Origin: Plantago major
Lineage: Eukaryota > Streptophyta > Magnoliopsida > Lamiales > Plantaginaceae
Length of the DNA stretch: 64,000 bases
Reading direction: 5' to 3'
Assembly: GCA_026545765.1 (NCBI GenBank)
Contig: CM048840.1
Coordinates: 1,509,265 to 1,573,264 of the forward strand
Shown piece by piece: positions 22,914 through 34,870 of the stretch. Position numbers and translations under genes: made by a program. Position 1 is the first letter of the stretch. Each line of letters begins with the position of its first letter. Under the pieces are notes generated by a model that did no database searches, was not told the DNA's origin, and worked only from the letters and a program-made list of their open reading frames with translations.

Positions 22914-22956
22914 GGACACGTGGCACGATCGCAGTGATTTCATGTCACTATATATA
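22914..22956 (+). promoter_or_regulatory. Antisense promoter-like block 2 (G-box + TATA)
   Basis: ACACGTGGC, a G-box-like motif, is followed about 27 bp later by TATATATA (22949-22956). The first good ATG is at 23011, about 55 bp downstream of the TATA box, opening the 123-residue frame described separately. Confidence 0.5.
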
Positions 22957-23010
22957 GGTGATGTGGTAAATCCAATTTTCTTACTTTTTATCCTCCTTTC
23001 TTGTTTTCTA

Positions 23011-23382
23011 ATGTCGGGATCTGCACGTAGGATGGCGGAATCTGCGAGGATCGCTGGCCGGTCCGTGGGTAACCTAATCTTGGGTGAACTGACTTGGGGC
23101 AATATGAATGCCGTGGAGGACTATGATTTTGCTGAACCGGGTGATCCTAGGTACCGGCACTGGATATATTGTGCTTGTGGGGAGAGACACCCGCCGGTCT
23201 ATTCTGGTTCCGGGACCATGGATGATCCTATTATTCTCGACCCCGAAGGTGATCCTGCTTTGTGCCCGGTGGTGTTTATAAGGTTGGCCGAGGAGAGGAG
23301 AAACCAGATCCGGATGAGGCTGCATGCATGGGCTAAAGCTGCCGGTTCGGAATCTGAAGGCTCGACCTTTGGAAGCCATTGA
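23011..23382 (+). CDS. Small antisense ORF of element B, unknown function
   Basis: A 123-residue intact frame starting MSGSARRMAES, antisense to gag-pol. The ATG at 23011 is preferred to an upstream in-frame one at 22882 because the TATA box at 22949-22956 lies between them. The middle contains HWIYCACGERHPP, a Cys-X-Cys with flanking His that could bind metal, then an acidic DPEGD segment and a basic amphipathic C-terminus (EERRNQIRMRLHAWAKAA). I recognise no family. It is not the PF04195 protein and has no visible relative in the parts of A or C shown here. The open frame could be fortuitous, but promoter-like spacing and lack of stops in an otherwise decayed element argue for a real gene. 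Confidence 0.45.
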   Translation: MSGSARRMAESARIAGRSVGNLILGELTWGNMNAVEDYDFAEPGDPRYRHWIYCACGERHPPVYSGSGTMDDPIILDPEGDPALCPVVFIRLAEERRNQIRMRLHAWAKAAGSESEGSTFGSH

Positions 23383-23756
23383 ATGGAGAAGGTGGGGTAT
23401 GCCCCATTTGTTATTTGTATGGTCCAATTTGTAGAAGTATTTTCCCGTTGTATGGGCCTCGGGCCTTAAAAAGTGTTTTGTACTCTTTATGAATATTGCT
23501 GAAATGAAATTTGAATCGTCTTTTGTTGCTGAAGTCGGGATTTTGCCTGTGGGTTTAATGGCCCGTCATAATTGCGTAAAGATCCGTCATCTGAATTTGC
23601 AATGTAATTCCGTTTAAATAATTCGATCCCCATCGCGATTCCGACGTTTTAGAACGATTTAGGCCGGTTTGATTTGTAATCATTACAATCTCGTGGATCG
23701 ATGCAACGGTTGGATCGAGGGCCCATGGGCCTGGTTCGACCGGCCCAGTAAGTTCT

Positions 23757-24058
23757 ATAAATACCCACGATTGTCCGTCATTTTCGCACTTTTTACTTTC
23801 GCGAAAATTTACCTAGAGAGATAAAGAGACCGCCGTCCATCTTGTGAGAGAAGCCCCTGTGTGCCCGCGAGCTTGTCTGTAGTCCGAGATCCGCTGCTAT
23901 TTCCTTGAAACAAGTAAGTTTACTCTCCTTTATTATTGCGTTTTATTTCTGTCGGCCCTTATTTCTTTTGTCGGTCCGTAGGTCTGTAGACAAAAAATAG
24001 GGTAGAGGACCGAGGTTGGGGCTTAGGTTTATTTAATTTGTTTCTCTTATTCCTGTAG
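23757..24058 (+). promoter_or_regulatory. Promoter and 5' leader intron of the antisense gene in element B
   Basis: TATAAATA at 23757-23764, then a leader, then an intron 23914-24058 (145 nt) from donor GTAAGT to acceptor CTGTAG, with the ATG at 24095. Element C has the same arrangement: leader intron 62479-62982 and ATG at 62984. Confidence 0.6.
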
Positions 24059-24094
24059 ACTCCCCATCTCGGTCCTTTTCGTCGTTATTTCGGT

Positions 24095-27000
24095 ATGTCG
24101 AACCGTGCTAGCGACTTGGGTGATCTTTTTATAAATGAGGGTGAAGAAGTTATACAGCCGGCTCCCATAATTAACCTGGACTCTGACCAAGGGTCTGAGG
24201 TGGATGAAGGACCGCCGTCCCCATCTGAAGTCGAACTGGTGGGAGTTATTTCTAGGCGCCCGGAATCGCAAACCTTGGTAGGATCTTCTGGTGCAAGGAT
24301 CGAGCAGGTGGATCCCGAACCTCGTCCGACAACCGTTATTCCTCCGGGGACTATTCATCCGAGGAATCCATATCCTCTATTTTCGTACGCCAGTCTCGGG
24401 TACAATTTTAGAGCTACCCCTTATGCAGACGGATCCATTCCTAATTTTGAAGCCGGGAGTTCATCCGCAACTGTGCAGACGGCGCACGCTCCGTTGATAG
24501 AGGAACCTTTTTCTCGGGAAGGCAGAGAGTCACCGCTGTCTTTTGACTCGAATCCCCCTATGAGGAGTAGGACCGGCCCGAGCGACCTGCCTGCAGATCC
24601 CGAGGCTCAATCAGAGGTGGCTGCCTCAGAGGATGATTCGTCTAGTGGTGATTCGTCTTCGTCGGACTCATCATATGGGAGCTCGTCCGAGGAGGATTCT
24701 TGGGGATCGGAATCTGATGAGGAAGGAGTGGCCGGTGAAAGACGCAGATCTGGTGAGCGGGCTAGTTCAAGCGGTGCCGGGGGGGATGAAGAGAACATTA
24801 ATATCATGGATTATGATGATGAAGAAGAGGCCGGAGATGATGGAGAGGACGAGGAGGAGCCTCAAGATGTTAATCCTTGTCGGGCTTTGGTGGTGGTAGC
24901 CGAAGGTGTAACTCAGCGGCCAAGTAAACCGTCAAGGAGCATGTCGGCCAAGGAGATGAAATCTTACAGGATCGGACCTATTTCGGGACTAAGGCCCGAG
25001 GCGGAGCAAAATGATGATGGCTTAATCCCTATTTGTACTTCCAGCTTGAAACCTCGGGACATCGTCAAACTTCGAGCGGTTTACGATATCCCGGAGGATT
25101 ATGAGATAGTTATCCCTGGACCTAATGATACCTTGTACAATCCGCCCAAAGGTTACATGACCTTTCATGTACGGGCTTTTAAATGTGGATGGATGGCTTC
25201 CCATGATTGATCCAATAGCGGACTTTTTCCGTTTTACCCATTGTGCGACACAACTTCTCGAGCATCCCTTGGTACTATTATGTGCATGGGTGTCATTTTG
25301 GCTCTAAAAGGCGAGGAGTTCCGTTATGACAAAATGTTGAGGCCTTCACTCTTCTTTGCTAGTCCCGGGATTCCTTTTTATTATTTCAATGCTCGTCGGG
25401 GGTATAAATTTTTGGATGGTTACGAAAGTTCACATGGGTACAAATGGTGGCCCAAATATTTCTATGTAAAACATCCATCCGGTGACTGGAATCTGCCCCT
25501 GAATTTTCGGAGAGACAAGTTTCAGGCCTTGGCTCTGAAAAAGGTCCCGGCGTGGTTGAAGTCGTTGAGGCCGTTGGAGTTCTTGAAGAGCGGTGATTCG
25601 CATGACCGGAGAAGAACAGGTTGTGACGGAAAAGATATTTCCTCTGATTGGGACCCGGGGCTCAGCAAGTCTTCGTCATGACACTGATCCGGGTCTTCAA
25701 TACGAAGAGGCCGCCGTGCTGGGGGTAGACGGGGGGGATCCCACACTTTTTTACCCGTACGGTTTGGCGGTCCAGCCACATATGTGGCTCGCCAAACTAA
25801 CTCCCAACCCCGTTTTTTGTAATAATAAAGAAGATTTAAGTAAGCGTTACTCTGTTTTTCTGTGATGTTCAAGTTAGTGGAAGTCAGACTTCTGATACTT
25901 ATTTTTTCAATGCAGAGTATTGGATAATGTCGTCCGCCAAGAGGATTCTGGAGCTGAGAAACAAGGAGAAGGCCGCCGAGCTTGAGAAGCTAAGGCAAGG
26001 AACCTCCAAGAAAACCCAATACAAGCCCGGGCCCCAAAAATTGCCCGATGTGAACCATGCAAATATCATCAATCCGCAAACTGTTTCGGGCTCCCGGTCT
26101 AGTAAGCTAGCTGAGCAGGTAATCGGGCATAAATTTGTATCAAAAGTAGCCTCCCGTGGCCATGGTTACTCGACCACCATTGGTGGTTCGAGGGTCCATG
26201 TTACTTCCCCTGACCCTCTAACACGTAGTCAGGTGCAGGCTCAAGGTGAAAAGCTGTTGGCGGAGAGTACACGGGCCGCCAGTAAGAGGAGGGGGAAGGA
26301 GCCCGAGGAGCCGTCGAAGAGGCAAAAGACCGGTAGTTCCAGCCTTGCCGCATCGGTAGATCAAGATATGTTGCGGGCTCTTTCTCATACCGAGTTGACT
26401 GCGAGTTTGGAGACTGCCCTCCGGGTTCATGAGGCCGCATTCCAGACGTATTTTGACACAGTGAGTTTGTTTTTGCTTGCCTCTCTTTTTTTTTTTTCTT
26501 TTTTTTTCTTTTTTTTTTTTTTGAGCCCGAGAGCTGACTTCGGTCTTTTGCAGGTGTCGGCCCATGCTGTGGCTTTGAAGGAGGCGGAGGATGGTAGCTC
26601 TGCCAAATATAAGAAATTGCTGGAGGAATCTGAGGCCAAGGTGAAGAAGCTGGAGGCCGAGAAGGCTGCACTTGAGCGAAGCCTTGAGTCTGAGACAGTG
26701 GCCACAAAAAGGGCTAATAAGGGGCTCGATCTTCATGCCCGGGCCGGAGCAATATGGCAGAAGCCTTGGTGTCCAAGTGTAGAACGACTAGAGTGGAGGC
26801 TGTGACGGACTTTTTGAAGTCTGATGCCTACTATTTCCTGAGCCGGATGGATGTCGGGTCTACTCGGACGGAGGCCTTTTTCGATTGCATTGGCCAGCTT
26901 CAATCTCTCGGTTTTTGGATGAGGGTTTTGAAGTTACGGATGATAGGTTGGATATCCAAGCTAATCATGCCGGAGCCACTGTGGACGACCCCAAACTCAA

Positions 27001-27370
27001 AGAGCCCGAGGATATGGGTGGAGACGAATTTCGGCCCGTCGTGTCATCTTGGTTGGATATGGAGAGTACTCCTGCTCCTGTCTACCCGGCTTGGCTGCCA
27101 GAGGTGATGGAGGCCGGGATCCTTGAGCATAGGAATTTTAGGGGCAATAACGCCAGGTTCCTTGATATTCCCGGTCCTATCAAGGATCATGAACAAGTCG
27201 AGGCCGACATTGAGATCGAAGGAGGGAAGGTCATAACCAGGAAATTTTGGAGAAGGGTGGAGAAGTCGGTTCCTCCCTCTACTATCGCAGGTGGTGATTT
27301 GGCCGAAGGGGGTCCTGCCGGTCAGGGCAATGCTGGGGAACGGGAAAATCCCCCCACTCCGGGAGCTTAA
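24095..27370 (+). pseudogene. Antisense additional ORF of element B (PF04195 domain plus coiled coil), frameshifted
   Basis: Exons on the plus strand, opposite to gag-pol: 24095-25839, 25916-26460 and 26554-27370, with introns of 76 and 93 nt that have canonical borders; the second has a long T-rich tract. The N-terminal 200 residues are acidic and serine-rich (DDSSSGDSSSSDSSYGSSSE). The PF04195-type core follows (YNPPKGYMTFHVRAFKCGW, then RRGYKFLDGYESSHGYKWW). The third exon encodes a Lys/Glu coiled coil (KYKKLLEESEAKVKKLEAEK). Frame changes near 25200, 25290, 25600 and 26760 break the protein. Such antisense ORFs are known from Tat-lineage elements; their role is unknown. Retained introns are expected because the genomic RNA is the opposite strand. 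Confidence 0.75.
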
Positions 27371-27710
27371 GTAATAAGTAGATGTGTTTTTTTGTATATT
27401 TTGTATTTGGGTTACTCCGGCCTGTGGAGGATTCATATTTTTGGCCTATCCTTTGCAAGTATTGTAACATCGGTCATTCCTGGATCTTTGTTAGGACTTG
27501 GATGTAATTTTGTAGATCTTTGAATGACCGGGTCAATTGATGAAATGAAATGCATCTTTTCCCGTTATTTTTCCCATGCTTGTTTTTGCCATTATTTTCT
27601 TGTGTCGGCGATACTTTATGTCCCGGATTCTTGTAAATCATGGCTCTTTTACCCAAGGCTTCGTCTTGTGGCAAATGAGTATGCCGGACTCTGTGAGTTT
27701 CGGGTCTTTT

Positions 27711-28068
27711 GTCACTTGAGGCTTTGGCTCGTAGTGAGTGAGTGTCGGATTTTTTACACTTTGAACAATATCCCGGACTTTGTGGGTCTCGGATCTTTCG
27801 TCACTTGAGGCTTTGGCTCGTAGTGAGTAAGTGTCGGACTTTTTAAGTCCTTGAGACATTTTGGGTCCGAGACAATCCGCACCTCAATCTTTGTTTCTTA
27901 GGGAGTTTCTTTCTGACACTTTGGGTCCGAGAAACTTTAAGATAATTTTTGGGTCGAGCGTCGGTATACCTCGGACACTTTGGGTCCGAGACAATCCGCA
28001 CCTCAATCTTTGTTTCTTAGGGAGTTTCTCTCTGACACTTTGGGTCCGAGGAACTTTAAGATAATGTC
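27711..28068. repeat. Tandem repeats between integrase and antisense gene of element B
   Basis: Two repeat families lie side by side: an 89-bp period starting GTCACTTGAGGCTTTGGCTC (27711 and 27800) and a 119-bp period starting ACA(T/C)TTTGGGTCCGAGACAA (27856 and 27975). Tat-lineage elements are known to carry such variable tandem repeats in the 3' untranslated region, and these can seed satellite DNA. Confidence 0.8.
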
Positions 28069-28199
28069 TGCCCTTAGTGGCGCGTAGGGTTCTTCTTGCA
28101 AATAGTTGACAGAAAAATAAATGCTTCATTATAATCGAACGGTAGGATTACATGGTAGAAAAAAGATGATATATTTCAAAAGATCCTATTACAATTGAT

Positions 28200-29295
28200 C
28201 TAGGCGTAGTACTTCTGCAGATTCTTGGCGTTCCAAGTACGCTTGAGCGGCTTGTCGTCCATGCTTTCCAAAGCGTAGCTCCCATTGATACTTGCCCTTG
28301 TGACTCTGTAGGGACATTCCCAGTTGGGTTCGAGTTTTCCGGTTGGTTTTAGTATATCAGCCTTTCGTAGCACCAAGTCTCCAATCTGGAGGTCCCTACT
28401 TTTCACATGTTTGTTGTAGGCCCTTGCCATGATAGCTTGGTATCCTAAGGTTCGAGCTAGGGCCGTACTTCTTTTGGTCTCGAGCATGTTGAGATCGTAC
28501 ACTCTTTTGTCGTGGTTGTCTGAGGGAACGTACCCTTGGATCCGGAAGGTGTTGATTGAGATTTCGGATGGGATTACAGCTTCGGATCCATACACCAAAC
28601 TGAACGGAGTTTCATATGTGGCCGTTCTTGCCATGGTACGATAAGCCTATAGTACTCCTTCCAATTCATCGACCCAATCTTTCTTTGCGTCTCCCAGTCT
28701 CTTCTGAAGATTATCGACGATGGTACGATTGGTTACCTCAGTTTGTCCGTTGGCTTGAGGATACCCAACGGAAGTGAAACGCTGTTCGATCCCCATTTCT
28801 TCGCACCAATCTTTGAGCTTGTACCCGGAGAACTGTCGACCATTGTCCGCAACTAGTATTCGTGGTAAGCCAAATCGACACGATAATTTCCAAAGGAAGT
28901 CCATGACCTTATTCTCTGAAATGGAGGCCGTTGCCTTGGCTTCTACCCATTTCGAGAAGTATTCTACGGCCACAATGAGAAATCTTTTTCCGCCGGGTCC
29001 TACAGGGAAAGGTCCTACGATGTCCATGCCCCACAGATCGAATGGACATGGGATAGTTGATGGTATCATTGGTATGGTAGGCCGATGGGGGATCCTTGCG
29101 AACCTTTGACATTCCGAGCATGATCATGAGAATCTTCCAGCTTCCTTTTGCATTGCCGGCCAATAATAGCCATTTCTCTGAATTTTCTGGGCCAAGGCTC
29201 TTCCTCCTGAATGGTTTCCGCAACTTCCTAAATTGATCTCCTTCAACACTTTGTCGGCCTCGAACGGACCCGCATAACGAGGTGAGTTCCATCAT
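28200..29295 (-). pseudogene. Integrase of element B, interrupted
   Basis: The minus strand 29069-28647 encodes the catalytic core, with Asp in WGMDIVGPFP, Asp in VADNGRQFSG and Glu in QANGQTEVTNR (DDE triad). 28634-28200 encodes the C-terminal part (ETPFSLVYGSEAVIP, LQIGDLVLRKADI). The two are separated by one in-frame TAG where relatives have Trp before the AYRT motif. The N-terminal zinc-binding region upstream (to about 29295) is in a shifted frame. Integrase inserts the cDNA into the genome; this copy could not make full-length protein. Confidence 0.88.
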
Positions 29296-29635
29296 AGGAC
29301 TTTCTATATAGGTGCATGCGGAGAGGAAGTAGCGTTGGAATCTTCGTTGGACTCTTCTAGATTGATTGAATCACGGGTAGAATCCGTTACTAGATAGTTC
29401 ACGATGTCGCTCATCCAAGTGTTGTCGTCGGATATGACGCCCATGTTCATTATGACCTCGTTGGCGGTGAGGTGATTCATTGGCGATCATAAGGACCACC
29501 GTCTGGTGTCAACGACTCGGAGGTCAGAGCCCATTTTGATAATCCGTCGGCAATGGTGTTTTTGCTCGGTTGATCTTGATCGGACTAAACATGTCGACGC
29601 TTTTTCTAACTCTTTAACTACCTTTAGATATTTGA

Positions 29636-30346
29636 TCATTGAAGCACTTTTGTCGTAAATTTGCCCGAATCTTTGTTAGTGACTAGCTGAGAGTCGGAGT
29701 AAGCTTTGAGTTTTTTGGCCATGACTGACTTGGCCATCTTCATTCCTGCTATCAGAGCCTCGTACTCAGCTTCATTGTTTGTTACTAGAAATGTTAAGCG
29801 GATAGCATATTCCATCTGGGCTCTTTCTGGGCTGATTAGTAATAACCCCGTTCCACCAGCATGAGCGGCCGATGAACCGTCCACATAAAGTTCCCATATG
29901 TCCTTTTCTTCTGGACCGAGTTCTTTTGGGATAAAAGCCCCTCGGAGGGTCGGTTTATGTTTTAGGGCGGTCACGGGCGGCTCTCCTTCTGGTGGGGGAG
30001 GTAAGCTAGGACTTTCTTTTTCAGTGATAATCCATTCTGCCACGGGATCGATTTCCCGACTTTTTTGAATATCCAATCCAGCCAATTCCGTTGTTAATAT
30101 CAAAACCTGGCTTGTTGGTGAAATGTCTTTCGGGGCTTCAATGGAGGCTTGCTCATCTCTATCTTTTTGAGGTTCTGTGTTCCCCGGATATTCGGCTAGG
30201 AAATCAACCAGGACCTGGGCTTTTTTGGCAGATGGAGCTTGATACTCGATCGTATGATCTCCTAACTCAATTGTCCATTTAGCCAACCTTCCTGACTTCG
30301 AGGTGTCACCTAAGACATGTTTCAGCGGCTGGTTCGTGAGGACCAC
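29636..30346 (-). pseudogene. Second (archaeal-type) RNase H of element B
   Basis: A continuous frame contains WELYVDGSSAAHAGGTG, then VTNNEAEYEALIAGM and YSDSQLV, giving the Asp, Glu and Asp of an RNase H active site. The extra archaeal-like RNase H is diagnostic of Tat-lineage gypsy elements. The start of the frame (LKHVLGDTSKSGRLAKW) is the end of the RT-linked RNase H. The frame ends at 29636 before integrase. Confidence 0.85.
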
Positions 30347-30414
30347 TATCTTGTGGGAACGGAAGTATGGCTTGAGCTTCCTGGAGGCCTCTACTAGACA
30401 ATAGGCATACTTCT

Positions 30415-31512
30415 CTATTTCCTTGTAGTTTTTCTCCGTTCGATTACCTTACTCAGGTAGTACACCGGAAGGTGTTCGTTCTTCTGTATGCGCACCAGGA
30501 CGGAACTCACCACTTCAGGAGTGATGGCGACATAGATGTACAATAGCTCTCCTTCTTCTGGTTTGGAAAGTAGAGGCGGGGAGGATAAATAGAGCTTCAA
30601 GTTCTCAAATGCCTCCTTGCACTCATTGTTCCATTCAAACTTGTCCGTTTTCCTTAGGATTTTGAAAAAAGGGAGGTTCTTTTCAGTTGATCTAGAAATG
30701 AAGCGGCTAAGGGATATAACCTTCCCTATGAGTCTCTGAACGTCCCTGAGTTTCTCCGGATGTGGAAGCTGCTTTTATCTTTTCTGGGTTTGCCTCGATC
30801 CCTCTCTGTGTCACCATGTACCCCAAGAATTTTCCTCCAGTTACTCCAAATGTGCATTTGGCTGGATTGAGTTTCATTCCGTATTTTCTTACTATGGCAA
30901 AACATCTTTCCAGATGGGGGATGTGATCAGATGTCTCCTTGCTTTTTACTAGCATGTCATCTACATAAACCTCCATTGATTTGCCAATCTCTTCTTTGAA
31001 CATTTGGTTCACCAATCTTTGGTAGGTGGCACGTTTAAATGAGCGAACGGCATGACCTTGAAACAGTATACTCCTCCTGCGGTGACAAAAGCGGTTTTTT
31101 CGATATCATGCTCAGCCATCTTGATCTGATAGAAGCCTTGAAAAGCATCTATGAAACTTAACAGTGCACACCCGGCAGTTGAGTCTACCAATTGATCAAT
31201 TCTTGGCAGGGGATAGGGATCCTTTGGGCAGAAACGGTTGAGACTGGTGAAGTCATTGCACATCCTCCATTTTCCCGGACTTTTCTCTACTAGGACCACA
31301 TTGCATATCCAATCAGAGTAATGAACCTCCTCAATGTGTCCTGCCTTGAGTAGTCGTTCTACCTCATCTGCAATGATCTTGTTGTGGACGGGACCATGGT
31401 CTCTCTTCTTCTGTCGAATGGGTCGGACATTTGGATCAACGTGGAGTTCGTGTACCATGACTCGAGGATCTATACCGCTCAGATCTTGATTCCCGAGCAA
31501 AAACATCGGCAT
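30415..31512 (-). pseudogene. Reverse transcriptase and RT-linked RNase H of element B, frameshifted
   Basis: 31512-31009 holds the first RT motifs (HYSDWICNVVLVEKSPGKWR, SFIDAFQGFYQI with the first catalytic Asp). 31015-30707 holds the YVDD box (MEVYVDDMLVKS) and the connection. 30600-30415 holds the start of RNase H (LLYIYVAITPEVVSSVLV). At least three frame changes or stops separate these. Confidence 0.88.
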
Positions 31513-31949
31513 TCTTTCTTAAGAAGGCAATCATTTTGATGGTTGTTTCTGCGTCCATTTCCGAGCCGATTTTCACTGTTTTTCCGGGATATCCTTCTTC
31601 AATTGGGATTTCTAAGACGTCTTCCTGGGGGGCCATCCGATTCTCATGAAAGAAGCTTTTGGTCGGCGTTTCACCACGTGGTTCAGGGGGAATGACTTGA
31701 TATTCATCGATTCTATCCTCGCACTCCTTGGTCGTTGCGGCCATTTTCTTTTTCTCTACACCCATTTTCAACCAGTTAATTCCTTTCCCGGGAGGTCTTT
31801 CTCGCCTCTTCCTTCGGCTTTCTTGTTGGATAAAGAGGCACTGTTTCTTTGTTCTCCGGTCATCTTCTTCTCTCCTTATATCATGTTCACTCCTAAAAGG
31901 TCGCGACGCCCTTCTAGTAGAGAGAGTGTAGCATTCCCATGATCTTCTC

Positions 31950-32320
31950 TGATCTCCACTAAGGGATCCGATGCCTGCTACGGTGGGAAACTTCATCCTT
32001 AGGTGGAAGGTTGACACCACTACTTTGAATTGATTTAGAGCCGGTCTCCCCATAATTATGTTGTATTCAAACCTCGGTGACAACAAAAGGGACTTGGTGA
32101 GTAACCCTGAGTGGAGCTTTTCCCATGGAAACCGAGAGATACAGGATTCCTCTTGGCCTGATCCAGTTTCCTCCAAAGCCAACGAGGTCCGTTGTCACCG
32201 GTAACAATCCTCTTAGACTCATTTCCATTTTTCGGACAGTGCTCATGAAGAGGATGTTAGAGGAGGCGCCGGTATCGATTAATACCTTTGTGATCTCATA
32301 ACCTGCTATGTCCATTTCCA
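31950..32320 (-). pseudogene. Aspartic protease of element B
   Basis: The minus strand around 32290 encodes VLIDTGASSNILF, the DTG-type active-site loop of a retropepsin. The C-terminal flap and helix region (YNIIMGRPALNQFKVVVST) is in a different frame beyond about 32090, so the domain is split by a frameshift. Confidence 0.8.
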
Positions 32321-34830
32321 CCACCAAGGGGACATCCGGGTCATGGACCAATCCTTCTCCCTTGCATGGAGGGGGTGCTTCAGATTCGTCAAAGGTGATC
32401 ACGTTGGTGCCGGGAGCCACCATATTGACGGATTTCTCATCCGAATTTCTCAATGATCTTGCCATGGCTTCTCGAGCATTCCTACTGTCTCCTCCAGTAG
32501 GTCCTCCGGCAATGCTAAGTATTCTCCCAAAACGGACCGGGTTATCATCTACGTAAGCTGGTTGAGTTTCGACGTATGCTACCCTCCTGTTCTCTCGTGC
32601 CGGACTTGGGGATCTCCTAGCCTCTCGGCGTCCTCTCGGGCTCGGTGGTCCGGGTAACACTGATTGTCTTCTTGGGCTAAACGAGCGTCTCTTGATCGGA
32701 GCGGGCCTTTCACCTCTGTTATGCCTAGGGCTAGACCCTCTGGGAGGAGAACGACGGGGAGATGCATTTCTCCGGTCCCTTGCACCACGCGGCTCATTGG
32801 ACTGGTACCTTCGCCCGGCTTCGCGTTGGTCGGTGCCCTCGGGCTTCCTCATGATGTATTCTTGCAAATATCCCATTTCGATCAACCTCTGGATTTCCTG
32901 CCTGAGGTGCGTGCATTTTCCGGTGGAGTGTCCCGTCTGTTGGTGGAAGTGACAGTACTCGTTCGAGTTCCTGGTGAACCTGGTTTCCCTGTGCTTGGGG
33001 GGCCACTGGATTGGGAAGCCTTGACTTTGCATGATGGTCAAGATTTGTTCCTTGGGGGCTTTTAGGTCAGCGTAGTTTATGTAAACTTTTCGGGGAGATC
33101 TTCTTCTTTCCTCAACCCTTCCTCTTCTGTCACCTTTCCCCTTTTGCTCGAAATGTTGGTTTCCCAACCTTGTGTTATCTGGTACTGATTTTGCCTTCTT
33201 GACCTCGGCTCTCACTACCATTTTGTCGAGGGTTTCGTGTGTGCTCAAGAATTTTTTGATTACTTCATTCAACTCTCGTTCGGTGGTTATTCCTGCATCA
33301 ACAATCGTGTAGCGGAATGAAGCATTGTTGGTGTTCTCACCCATGTGGAATACTCGATCTTTGATGGGGTGTGACTCAACGAGGATAACTGCTTGTTCAA
33401 AACTTTTGACAAACGATCTCAAGCTTTCATGTTCCTTTTGCACAATTTCTGCCAGGTAGCTGACTAGACGAGCTGTTTCGAGGAAGTTCTCGAATCGCAG
33501 AGTGAATTTGGCAATCATCTGGTCCCAGGATGTTATAGTGTTGGGCCGAAGGTGCTTCCACCAAGTCATGGCGGGTCCGTAGAGGGTGTTGGGAAATAAC
33601 TGTGCCTTCACATTGTGCGGTACTCCCATGCCTCCCAGGGATGCCTCAAAATGAATTCGGTGATCTATTGGGTATGTGATTCCCTCATACATTTCCTTAG
33701 AACTCGGGGGCACTCCTCCCCGGAGGGAGTTCGGTGTCCCTCATAGCTTGGCAAAGAGGATTCAGGCTCCTTCCATATTTCATGATATCTCTTGCATAGG
33801 TAAGTGTTTCTAGCTTTGACCGTTCCAATTCTAGGGTAGCTTCATGGATCCTAACTTGTTCTTTAATTTGTTCGGTTTCATCCACGTGCCTGTCCCCCCC
33901 TATGGGTCCTGGCAGACCTTGACCTGGTTCAGTTTCGATGATGTTCCCTTCCCCTATCTCGGCTTCCCCTCCTGTGGTCTCGATAATCATCATTCCTAGT
34001 CATCCTGGTTGACGACTGTATTCTTTCATTACGGAATCGTCCATGGCGGGGATGGTTTCGGGGTGGAGTGTCGCCCCGGTACCCATTGAGAGTTTCGTTC
34101 TCCTCGTCGTATTGCTCCCCGTGGTTCCTTCTTCTGTCATCTTGACGTTGCCAATTTCGCGCGTTGGTTCGAGAAGGAGTTGTGTCACGACGTGTTCTCT
34201 CGTCGACTCCCATGTTCCCCTCTCTACTTGTCCTCCGATTGTTTCTCGAGTGCAAATTATTCTGAGCCCGACGATTTAGCATGTTTCGTAAGTCTCCCGG
34301 GGCTCTATGGCTTGAGGCTCTGAGACTTTCGGACCGATCGGTATTTCGAGAGTTCGGGGGTCCTCTGGATTCTACCACATGATCTGTTGTTACTTGGGGT
34401 TGATTCTGGATTGGCAATACGGGAGCGCTTCTTCGTGGTGCGTGGTTAGAGTTGTCTGGGAGGTTCACGCCTGGCCCTGATTGAGGTTGGGTCCTTAGTA
34501 ACAGGGCGGCTTGCAAAAGTTGAATTTGAGCTTCATTGTATCCGGCCAGTAGACCGTCGGCAGTGACCTGAGGTATAACAGTCATTGCGTCTACGGGTGC
34601 CGGAGTTGGTGGATTGGGAGGGCGTTGCTCTCCGTTAAATGCTCCGTGGTGGAAAGAGAAGCTTCGAGGCCATCCCTATCATCATGTTCATTGATCCGTT
34701 GATTTCCTGTGAAAGGATTGACTTCCCGTGGGGTGCGGTTGTGGACTTGACTTCGGGGCCCAACATCAGAAGTTGTTGATCTAAGGATTACTGGAGTTGT
34801 CCTTCTAGTACGTCTTCTAGCTGGAGCCAT
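32321..34830 (-). pseudogene. Gag polyprotein of element B, frameshifted
   Basis: The likely start is the ATG at 34830 (MAPARRRTRRTTPV), 20 nt beyond the PBS. A long basic N-terminal region in shifted frames (34585-33929, 33993-33697) leads to the conserved gag core (PF03732-type: AMTWWKHLRPNTITSWDQM) in 33713-32067. A zinc-knuckle-like CHFHQQTGHSTGKCTHL and an Arg/Ser-rich linker precede the protease. Frame changes near 34650, 33990 and 33710 break it. Confidence 0.85.
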
Positions 34831-34849
34831 GGCTTTTTGTACTAAGTGA

Positions 34850-34867
34850 TTCCCACAGACGGCGCCA
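34850..34867 (-). other. Primer binding site of element B
   Basis: The minus strand reads TGGCGCCGTCTGTGGGAA starting 3 nt inside the 5' LTR. The TGG start matches a tRNA CCA end, and this sequence is characteristic of Tat-lineage gypsy elements. I have not matched it to a specific tRNA. Confidence 0.85.
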
Positions 34868-34870
34868 ATA

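Noticed and set aside
26201-26736. Minus-strand frames of about 170 residues opposite the coiled-coil exon
   Set aside because: Composition follows from reading the A/G-rich coiled-coil and T-rich intron backwards; the poly-Lys run is the complement of the polypyrimidine tract.
27711-28068. Repeat spacing considered as a CRISPR-like array
   Set aside because: Only two units of each period, no regular spacers, and the context is a plant retrotransposon.
32308-33065. Long plus-strand open frames opposite to gag
   Set aside because: They are reverse-strand shadows of the Arg/Ser-rich gag coding region, with biased composition and no recognisable motif.
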